Source of the DNA: Paenibacillus physcomitrellae
Lineage (GTDB): Bacteria; Bacillota; Bacilli; Paenibacillales; Paenibacillaceae
DNA length: 64,000 nt
Assembly (NCBI RefSeq): GCF_002240225.1
Contig: NZ_CP022584.1
Location: forward strand, 3,803,094 to 3,867,093
Direction of reading: 5' to 3'
How positions within the stretch are numbered: the first letter of the stretch is position 1; every line of letters begins with the position of its first letter. Positions 36,068-42,989 of the stretch are shown in pieces. A program made the translations under genes and the position numbers. Under the pieces are notes generated by a model. It was not told where the DNA came from, ran no database searches, and saw nothing but the letters and a program-made list of their open reading frames with translations.

Positions 36068-37150
36068 TTACGGAGATGGCGTAGGACTGGCTTCTGCGTT
36101 CTCCGATCCTGAGTTTCCGGAGGCAGCATTGTTGGCTGAAGAATCTTCCACCGAACCGCTTGCGTCCGGACTGTCTGGACTGGAAGAGGGCTCCGCCGTT
36201 TTGTTAAGCGAATCCTGAACGTATTGCTTGAGGGCGTCTTCATCTTTGATGCCAATGACCGAAGCGCCGCCAACGTTTTCTTCCTTCAGCAGTTCCATAG
36301 GCGGGATCTGCTCGCTGGCATTCATTTCGGTTTTGTACCCTACTGTGGCAAGCTTCCACATATCCGTCACGGAAAGATTAGTATCGACATAAGGGTTGAC
36401 CTTGTTCAAAATGGTCGGCAGATTCATGATAGACGTTGTGCTTTTCAGCTTATCGGCAACGGCCGCCAGGAAATTGCGCTGCCGCTCCGTGCGGGCAAAG
36501 TCGGACAGGGCATCATGACGGAAGCGCACATACTCGAGCGCGGTTTTTCCGTCGAGATGCTGCATGCCTTTTTTCAAATCAATGTCGTATTGGTGATCAT
36601 CCGCCGCACTGGTGTAGTGCATATCTTTCTCAACATCGAAATCAATGCCTCCCACAGCGTCTACCAGCGCGATAAACCCTTGGAAGTCAGTATAGACATA
36701 ATATTGAATCGGAATTCCGAGCAGATCGGATACGGTTTTCATGGCAACATCAGGACCGTGGGTAATCGCAGTATTGATCCGCTCCTGACCATGATCGGGA
36801 ATATCGACATAAGTATCACGCATAATCGAAAATAGAGAGCCTTGTTTGCTAACCGGATCAATAGAGGCGACCAGCATGGAGTCTGATCTTGGCACTTCAC
36901 CTTTTTGCAAGCCGCGGGCGTCAACACCCATCAGCAAAATGTTAACACGTTCGGTCCCCTCCCATTTCGGAGGTTCCTCCGCTTTGGTGTGGCTCGGCTG
37001 CACTTGGTAAAAAGGAGAATTTTCGCCTTCTTTGCTAAAATCGTCGATCTGCTTGTAAATGGCGAAAAAATAATAGGCGGCAAAGGCCAGCACTACGACC
37101 AGTACGCCTATGACGGACCAAAGGGTGATCCGTTTCGTTCTTTTTGTCAT
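36068..37150 (-). CDS. LytR-CpsA-Psr (LCP) family cell-wall ligase
   Basis: 360 aa. One transmembrane helix near the N-terminus (ITLWSVIGVLVVVLAFAAYYFFA), then the extracellular LCP domain with NILLMGVDARGLQKGEVPRSDSMLVASIDP, GSLFSIMRDTYVDIP (polyprenyl-phosphate-binding Arg), QERINTAITHG and ALEYVRFRHD...DFARTERQRNFL. The tail is a Ser/Pro/Asn-rich stretch. Family members attach wall teichoic acid or other glycopolymers to peptidoglycan. The start at 37150 has AAAGGACG upstream. Confidence 0.93.
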   Translation of the reverse strand: MTKRTKRITLWSVIGVLVVVLAFAAYYFFAIYKQIDDFSKEGENSPFYQVQPSHTKAEEPPKWEGTERVNILLMGVDARGLQKGEVPRSDSMLVASIDPVSKQGSLFSIMRDTYVDIPDHGQERINTAITHGPDVAMKTVSDLLGIPIQYYVYTDFQGFIALVDAVGGIDFDVEKDMHYTSAADDHQYDIDLKKGMQHLDGKTALEYVRFRHDALSDFARTERQRNFLAAVADKLKSTTSIMNLPTILNKVNPYVDTNLSVTDMWKLATVGYKTEMNASEQIPPMELLKEENVGGASVIGIKDEDALKQYVQDSLNKTAEPSSSPDSPDASGSVEDSSANNAASGNSGSENAEASPTPSP

Positions 37151-37290
37151 CTTGTTCGTCCTTTCTGCAAAAAGATCGGAATTTCCGCTCCAATCATGGC
37201 GTTTCTTCATATCTTTACATTATAATTTCTTTTATACCGACAATCAATTTTCGGTTTTTGCAAAAAAGGGAAAGCTTTGGAGGGACAAGC

Positions 37291-37794
37291 ATGGTTGAAC
37301 AAAAAGATAATGAACTGCAGCCGGGACAACTGGTCCCGGATTTTACGCTTCCGTCCAGTACTGGCGCGGATATATCGCTCAGCGATTATAAGGGCCGTCC
37401 GGTCGTTCTTTATTTCTATCCGAAAGATCAGACACCAGCCTGTACGCAGGAAGCCTGTGATTTTCGGGACCGGGCGGAATATTATGAACGTCACGGCGCC
37501 GTTCTTCTCGGCATCAGCGGTGATGACCTGAAGAGCCACGGCCGCTTTGCGGCCAAACATGAGCTGCCGTTTCCGCTGCTGTCGGATGTGGATCATGAGG
37601 TATGCAGGCTGTTCGGCGTCTGGCAGCTCAAGAAAATGTACGGCAGGGAATATGAAGGCATCGTGCGCTCCACCTTCCTGATCGACGCTGAGGGCAAGCT
37701 GGCCCGGGCATGGCGGAAGGTCAAGGTGAAAAACCACGCCGAAGAGGTGCTGGAAGCGGTCAAGCAGCTTCCTGGTGCTGGAGCGGGTGAATAA
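37291..37794 (+). CDS. bcp: Thiol peroxidase, BCP/PrxQ type
   Basis: Peroxiredoxin reducing hydroperoxides, 167 aa. PGQLVPDFTLP start, FYPKDQTPACTQEACDFRD with peroxidatic Cys and resolving Cys five residues later (C....C, typical PrxQ), and VRSTFLIDAEGKLARAW. TTGGAGGG before the ATG at 37291; the open frame reaches 37144 but that part overlaps the promoter region of the divergent LCP gene. Followed by a clear terminator. Confidence 0.95.
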   Translation: MVEQKDNELQPGQLVPDFTLPSSTGADISLSDYKGRPVVLYFYPKDQTPACTQEACDFRDRAEYYERHGAVLLGISGDDLKSHGRFAAKHELPFPLLSDVDHEVCRLFGVWQLKKMYGREYEGIVRSTFLIDAEGKLARAWRKVKVKNHAEEVLEAVKQLPGAGAGE

Positions 37795-37821
37795 GGCGCT
37801 ACGGGTGAGCCTAGGGAAACG

Positions 37822-37867
37822 ACCGGGATCGGCTCCAAGGAGCCTGGGCCCGGTCTGTTTTTTTGTT
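37822..37867 (+). terminator. Terminator after bcp
   Basis: ACCGGG...GGCTCC, loop AAG, GAGCC...CCCGGT then CTGTTTTTTTG. Strong stem and T run. Confidence 0.85.
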
Positions 37868-37888
37868 TGGCTGAGAGTTGCGCTAGGT

Positions 37889-38059
37889 GTACGATTTTTC
37901 ATATAAAAGGTAAAGGTAACCTTCGTCCCTCAGGATTTTATTCGAAAATCGTACAAATGCGAGAAAAGTTCAGGTCGTTTGGAGAGTTTTGTACGAATAA
38001 TCATACAAAAAAAGAACCACACAGTGGCCTTTTCGGGATGAGCATACGAAAAAACGTAC
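37889..38059. repeat. Cluster of GTACGA/TCGTAC palindromes
   Basis: Half sites of GTACGA and (T)CGTAC/CATACAAA recur at 37889, 37941-37954, 37991-38006 (GTACGAATAATCATAC) and 38043-38059 (CATACGAAAAAACGTAC) in a stretch with no credible gene. Possible interspersed palindromic repeat of the genome or a regulator array. Confidence 0.55.
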
Positions 38060-38116
38060 AAAAGTTGTCGCACAAGCTGTTACAGAAGCCGGGTGCGGAA
38101 GGCGGTGCTAAAGTTA

Positions 38117-38176
38117 GGTATAAAAGCTGGGGGCAACCGGTACAAAAGCTGGGGGCAACCGGTACAAAAGCTGGGT
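38117..38176. repeat. 22-bp tandem repeat
   Basis: Unit GGTA(T/C)AAAAGCTGGGGGCAACC, two full copies (38117-38138, 38139-38160) and a partial third (38161-38176). Intergenic, between bcp and the DedA gene. The surrounding 37868-38326 region holds no convincing gene. Confidence 0.9.
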
Positions 38177-38326
38177 GAAAAGCGTTCCAGCTTGTCTGTT
38201 TTGGTTTGCTTGGTCTTGCTTGGTTCGTCTCGTCTAAGTTCTGCTCAGCTCAGTCCAATCCTACCCTACCTATTTGGCGCCATTTCTCCTAAATATATTC
38301 AAGGCTCATCTCCATCATGCCAGTGT

Positions 38327-39190
38327 TCAAGAATTAGCGCTCCGCACCGGTTTGGCTTCCTGACTAGCCTGGTCAGCGGCCTTATTCGAATCCGGAGACG
38401 GAGCGGGTGAATCGCTTGAAGTACCTGAAGTACCTGAAGTACCTGAAGTACCTGAAGTACCTGAAGTACCTGAAGTACCTGAAGTACCTGAAGTACCTTT
38501 GTTCCCTTCAACGGTGGCATTCTCACTCTGTTCATTGCTAATCTGCACTTCAGGCTGAGCCGGGGATTGAGAGCTGCGCTCCATCTGGATTCGGCGCTGG
38601 GCTTTGCGGTAACGGTACAGTACGGTTAACACAATGAGCAGCACGATAACGATTGAAGCGATGATCGAGTAATGGGCGGCCAGTTCAAACATGTATTTCC
38701 ATTGGGGACCGAAGATTTTTCCGATACCGATGAACAAGGCTGACCACACCAACGCGCCCGAGTACGCATACAGCGCAAACTTCCGGAACGGGAGAGCAAC
38801 CGAACCGGCAAAATATCCGGTGAAATGTCGGACCCCAGGCACAAAATAACCGATGAAGATCAAGCCAGAGCCGTATTTGGCGAACCAGCTCCTCGTTTTT
38901 TCAAGTTTGTGGGGAGGGAGGAAGAACCACTTGCCAAACTTTCGGATAAACGGAAGACCAGCCTTGCGGCCAATCCAATAAGTGATAGTGATGCCCATGG
39001 AGGTGCCGAGAAAAGCAAACAAAATCAGCAGCCGCCAGTCGAGCAGGCCTTTATAGGCCAGAAACCCGGCGTAAGCCATGGTTGTTTCTCCGGGAAAAGG
39101 GAGAGCGATAAATTCCAGCAGCAGTCCGATCCAAAGGACGAAATACCCGTGATCCCTAAATAAAGCCTCTAATTCATGCACAATGCTCAT
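38327..39190 (-). CDS. DedA family membrane protein with repeat tail
   Basis: 287 aa. The DedA/SNARE-associated domain covers residues 1-200: ALPFPGETTMAYAGFLAYKG, GTSMGITITYWIGRKAG and FIGYFVPGVRHFTGYFAGSVALPFRKF, with several hydrophobic segments. Members are envelope phospholipid flippases or transporters (C55-P or phosphatidylethanolamine recycling in studied homologues). After the last helix there is a cytoplasmic tail with nine Gly-Thr-Ser units coded by a 9-nt minisatellite, then a Ser/Pro/Asp-rich end. The repeat sits outside the fold and should not affect transport. Confidence 0.9.
   Translation of the reverse strand: MSIVHELEALFRDHGYFVLWIGLLLEFIALPFPGETTMAYAGFLAYKGLLDWRLLILFAFLGTSMGITITYWIGRKAGLPFIRKFGKWFFLPPHKLEKTRSWFAKYGSGLIFIGYFVPGVRHFTGYFAGSVALPFRKFALYAYSGALVWSALFIGIGKIFGPQWKYMFELAAHYSIIASIVIVLLIVLTVLYRYRKAQRRIQMERSSQSPAQPEVQISNEQSENATVEGNKGTSGTSGTSGTSGTSGTSGTSGTSGTSSDSPAPSPDSNKAADQASQEAKPVRSANS
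38418..38498. repeat. 9-nt minisatellite (nine copies) in the DedA gene
   Basis: GAAGTACCT repeated nine times without a mismatch; each copy encodes three residues on the minus strand, so copy-number change keeps the frame. Confidence 0.97.
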
Positions 39191-39302
39191 GTTTTATTTC
39201 ACTCTCCAGCTGTTCCTCCGAAGGCTAGTCTATTTTATCCGGTGCCTCCATATAATCTAGCAAAGTCCAAACTCTTGTATGGATATATGGAGGTAGAATG
39301 AT

Positions 39303-40682
39303 ATGTATAGAAAGTCCTGGATATTTGTAATTGCAGCCGCCCTATGGCTGACAGCCGCGGCATTTTCCTCTAACAACCTGTCAACGGCGCCTTCAGCACA
39401 AGCAGCCGGGCAAGCAGCAAATTCTGGACAGGCAGCAGCTTTCAACCAAACGATAACCCCTGGCAGGCCAATAACCCCGATAAATTCAGTAACGAGTCCA
39501 ACCAAGCTAGCGGACCCAGCCAAACCGGCTGTTCCGTCCAAAACGGTATACCTCACCTTTGATGATGGACCCAGCAAACTTACCGCCAGCGTGCTGAGCA
39601 TTTTAGACAGGTATCAGATAAAAGCAACCTTTTTTGTGCTGGGCCAGCAGGCGCAGCGTTCACCGGAATTGATCCGGCAAATCGCAGATGCCGGGCATAC
39701 AATCGGCAATCATTCCTATGATCACGATTATGATAAGCTATATCACAATTTTAGCGATTTTTGGGGACAAATCAAACAAACGGAGGAGATCCTTCGCAGT
39801 ATTACGGGTAAACGGCCTCAATTGATCCGGGCTCCGGGCGGAACATTTGGGCATTTTGATCAAACCTACTTTGATTTATTGGCTCAAGCGGGCTACAAGG
39901 TGTTCGACTGGGATGTGGACAGCGGGGATTCCGAACGGAAAGGCGTTCCAGCCGCTGAGATCCTCAAGAAGGCTACGGACACCGGTGGTCAGGATCAGAT
40001 TGTGCTCTTAATGCATGATGGTTCCGGGCATGACAATACGGTAAAAGCTCTGCCTCAAATTATCGAATATTACAAGGATAAAGGGTATACTTTTTCGGCG
40101 CTTGGACCGGATACGAAGCCGGTACAGTTCCCGATCTCCAAACATCTGCCGCAGGGGCGGCCGGCACCAAGCAGCACCTGGATTGCGAATCACATTACGA
40201 TGAATGCCGCTTTGTTCGATCGTAATCTGCTGCCGCTGGAGATCTCAGCCGGAGGCGTACAGACCGCTCTGGATCCGGGAGAATATGAAGTGGAGAATGG
40301 CAAGCTCTACGTGCCGCTGCGGGCACTGGTCGAAAGACTAGGAGGAACGGCGGACTGGGACTCGGCCAATAGGCAGGCAAAGGTAACATGGGGTTACGGG
40401 CAGCTGCTCCTGCTGCCGGGATCGGGAACCGTTGTACGCGGTGGATTCGGGATAGTTGGAGTGAATGGGCAAATCGAGCCGAACCCCCCGAACACTCCGA
40501 ACGGGCAAAATGGTAGAGAAGGAGTAGAGGGGCTAGTAGCAGGGGGGCCTGAAGAAGGGGCCTCCATCCGGATGATCGACGACTCGATTTGGATTTCCTT
40601 GAGAAGCCTGCTGGATGGGCTGGGGCATCCGGTACTGAAGGTCGCTAAAACGGATAAGCAGTGGGAGGTTAAAGCCTCTTAA
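39303..40682 (+). CDS. Secreted polysaccharide deacetylase with stalk domain
   Basis: 459 aa. N-terminal signal peptide (SWIFVIAAALWLTAAAFSS), a Thr/Pro/Ala linker, then a NodB-type CE4 deacetylase: YLTFDDGPSKLTASVL (catalytic Asp and metal Asp), HTIGNHSYDHDYD (metal His residues), RAPGGTFG, WDVDSGD and IVLLMHDGSGHDNT. The last 150 residues resemble copper-amine-oxidase N-terminal repeats (LYVPLRALVERLGGTADWDSANRQAKVTW) and may hold the enzyme in the wall. Acts on N-acetylglucosamine-type polymers: peptidoglycan or other extracellular glycan. Confidence 0.9.
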   Translation: MYRKSWIFVIAAALWLTAAAFSSNNLSTAPSAQAAGQAANSGQAAAFNQTITPGRPITPINSVTSPTKLADPAKPAVPSKTVYLTFDDGPSKLTASVLSILDRYQIKATFFVLGQQAQRSPELIRQIADAGHTIGNHSYDHDYDKLYHNFSDFWGQIKQTEEILRSITGKRPQLIRAPGGTFGHFDQTYFDLLAQAGYKVFDWDVDSGDSERKGVPAAEILKKATDTGGQDQIVLLMHDGSGHDNTVKALPQIIEYYKDKGYTFSALGPDTKPVQFPISKHLPQGRPAPSSTWIANHITMNAALFDRNLLPLEISAGGVQTALDPGEYEVENGKLYVPLRALVERLGGTADWDSANRQAKVTWGYGQLLLLPGSGTVVRGGFGIVGVNGQIEPNPPNTPNGQNGREGVEGLVAGGPEEGASIRMIDDSIWISLRSLLDGLGHPVLKVAKTDKQWEVKAS

Positions 40683-40785
40683 CCGGATTTTGAGTGGACT
40701 CTATGAAATAAGGTCTATTTTTTGCTGAAATGGAGAGAATGGCTGATAGATTGTTTCTTTGGGATCAGGAAAGGAGTTATCAGCT

Positions 40786-41769
40786 ATGGCCTCTTCAATG
40801 CTTCATGAACACGCTTATACTTTATTACAGCGTTTTGCAGAGAGTTTGGATCAGATTATTGTCGGGAAAAGAAAAGAGATCGAGCTCACGCTCCTCGCCA
40901 TGCTGAGCGGCGGACATGTGCTGCTCGAGGACGTGCCGGGTGTCGGAAAAACAATGCTGGTCCGTGCCATCGCCAAAGGCATCGGCGGCTCTTTCGGCCG
41001 GATTCAGTTCACCTCTGATTTAATGCCTGCGGATATTACGGGGGTGTCGGTTTACCGGCCTAACAGCGGGGAATTTGAGTTCCGGCCGGGACCGGTTTTA
41101 TCCAATGTTGTCCTAGCGGATGAAATCAACCGCGCCGCGCCGCGGACTCAATCGGCTTTGCTTGAAGCGATGGAGGAACGGAAGGTAACGGTCGACGGCG
41201 CAAGCCGCAGGCTACCGCAACCGTTCCTGCTGCTGGCGACCCAGAATCCGCTGCATTTCGAAGGGACTTACCGGCTGCCGGAAGCCCAGCTTGACCGGTT
41301 CCTGATGCGGATTTCACTGGGGTATCCGAGCGTGGAGCAGGAAATCCGTCTGCTGGGGCAGCAGAATGAGCAGCATCCGCTGGACCGGATGCGTCCGGTC
41401 CTACTGGCGGAGGAAGTTGCAGCCATGCAGCGTCAGGTACGAACGGTGACGGTGGATGACAGTGTCAAACGGTATATGGTAGCGATAGCGGATGCCTCAA
41501 GGCGGCATGCCGGGCTTTCGCTTGGCATCAGCCCGCGGGGAACGCTGGCCTGGATGACGTCGGCACAAGCCGGGGCTTATTTCAAAGGCCGGATGTATGT
41601 TATTCCTGACGATGTGAAGGCCGTTGCTTATGCTGTTCTGCCGCATCGTCTGCTTTTATCGGCAGAAGCGAGGATGTCGGGGAGAACGGCGGAAGAGATC
41701 GTCCGGGAGCTGGTGCTGGGCACCGCTGTGCCGGTAAGCAGCCGCGCCGCGGCAGGTGGAGTGTCATGA
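40786..41769 (+). CDS. MoxR family AAA+ ATPase
   Basis: 327 aa. Walker A LEDVPGVGKTMLVRA, Walker B VVLADEINRAAPRTQSALLEAMEE, sensor LLLATQNPLHFEGTYRLPEAQLDRF. First gene of a MoxR-DUF58-transglutaminase operon; the trio is widespread and thought to act as a chaperone or assembly unit for extracytoplasmic processes. AAAGGAG precedes the ATG at 40786. Overlaps the next gene by 4 nt. Confidence 0.93.
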   Translation: MASSMLHEHAYTLLQRFAESLDQIIVGKRKEIELTLLAMLSGGHVLLEDVPGVGKTMLVRAIAKGIGGSFGRIQFTSDLMPADITGVSVYRPNSGEFEFRPGPVLSNVVLADEINRAAPRTQSALLEAMEERKVTVDGASRRLPQPFLLLATQNPLHFEGTYRLPEAQLDRFLMRISLGYPSVEQEIRLLGQQNEQHPLDRMRPVLLAEEVAAMQRQVRTVTVDDSVKRYMVAIADASRRHAGLSLGISPRGTLAWMTSAQAGAYFKGRMYVIPDDVKAVAYAVLPHRLLLSAEARMSGRTAEEIVRELVLGTAVPVSSRAAAGGVS

Positions 41770-42989
41770 GAGCGGCCGGGGTATGGATAGCCGGCTGTTC
41801 GGTTTGGGGGCTGATGCTGGCTGCTGTGCTTTGGCACGGCGGACGCACGGCTCTTTTTATGCTGGCTGTGTTGACTTTTATTTTGCTGCAGGGTGCCGCC
41901 GCCCGGTGGGTGGGGCCAAGGCAGGTATCGATCCGCCGTGAATTTTCAGCGGTTATGCCGTTAGCAGGCGAACCTGTACGGATGCGGCTGTTTGTACAGA
42001 TGCAGGGCGGGCTGCCGCCAATCTGGCTGAAGCTTCGCGACGAGTTTGGCGGGGAAACGGCGGAATACTGGATCTTTGCCGGTTTCCGCCGGAACCTGAT
42101 GATCAAGGCTTTGCCCCGCAGTTTGTCACGCGGGATTTATGGACAGGAGAAGCTCAATGCCAGCCATGCCGATTTGTTCGGCTGGTTCAGCTATAAACGG
42201 CCCAGTATAGTCAGCGGGCTGCTTCCGGTATTGCCTGTTCCGGCTGCAGCTGCCGCAGGAGAGAACGGGGGAGCAGGACACAAGCAGGAACGCCGGGAAG
42301 ACGCCGGGGAACGTTTCGTTCCTTCCGGCCGGCCTGGAGGGTTGATTCGCGGTTATTTGCCGGGAGATCCGCTGAAGGCCATCGACTGGAAAATATCCGC
42401 CCGCCGCGGTGAATGGGCAGTCCGTTCACCGGAGGAAGAGGAGGCGCTCGTGTCCATCGTGCTGCTGGTCACGGAGCGGAGTGCTTACGAGGATCAGCCG
42501 AGGAAGCAGGATTTGCAGCCCGGCGGCGGCCGCTTGACCGCCGGCGCCGGGCCGCTTGCGGCCGCGGAGACGTTTGAAGCCGCCGTGTCGGCGGCGGCGT
42601 TTCTGCTCGCGGAAGCGGCCGCTCAGGGCCATGCCGTCATGTTCCGGCATGGCGGCATGGACCGGCTGTGCAGGTGGAACCCGCACAGCCTCGGGGAAGA
42701 AGGCCCGGCCGGACTCGCCGGGCTCTCCCTTGGCGCCGGGGCATGGACCGGCGCGGAAATGCTGGCAGCTGCGGTGCGAAGCTGCCCGGGGGTGCCGGTG
42801 ACAGTGATCACCGGCAAGGCCGATTCACGTCTGCTGGACGTGAATCGGCAGGTGACCGAATGGGGAGCCACCATTCGGTTTGTGCACTGCGGCCTGTTGG
42901 AGGCCGGCACCAGCGTTGCCGGTGCCCCGGCCCGCCAGGCCGTGCCGGCCGGAGAGGAGGCGAAGCCCGATGCGGATGTTCCAGCATGA
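41766..42989 (+). CDS. DUF58 domain protein
   Basis: 407 aa. Two hydrophobic segments at the N-terminus (VWIAGCSVWGLMLAAVLWHGG and ALFMLAVLTFILLQGAA), then a long soluble part containing the DUF58 core RGYLPGDPLKAIDWKISARRGEWAVRSPEEEE, a vWA-like domain. The start overlaps the MoxR stop by four bases (ATGA) and the end overlaps the transglutaminase start by 20 nt. The second half is low-complexity, rich in Ala and Gly. Function unresolved in the family; partner of the other two. Confidence 0.9.
   Translation: MRAAGVWIAGCSVWGLMLAAVLWHGGRTALFMLAVLTFILLQGAAARWVGPRQVSIRREFSAVMPLAGEPVRMRLFVQMQGGLPPIWLKLRDEFGGETAEYWIFAGFRRNLMIKALPRSLSRGIYGQEKLNASHADLFGWFSYKRPSIVSGLLPVLPVPAAAAAGENGGAGHKQERREDAGERFVPSGRPGGLIRGYLPGDPLKAIDWKISARRGEWAVRSPEEEEALVSIVLLVTERSAYEDQPRKQDLQPGGGRLTAGAGPLAAAETFEAAVSAAAFLLAEAAAQGHAVMFRHGGMDRLCRWNPHSLGEEGPAGLAGLSLGAGAWTGAEMLAAAVRSCPGVPVTVITGKADSRLLDVNRQVTEWGATIRFVHCGLLEAGTSVAGAPARQAVPAGEEAKPDADVPA

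Noticed and set aside
37889..38176. CRISPR array
   Set aside because: The repeats are short palindromes or direct tandem units without regular unique spacers, and no cas genes are present.
38093..38410. Open frame over the tandem repeats
   Set aside because: It is made of the 22-bp repeat and the end of the DedA gene on the other strand; no ribosome site and no family features.
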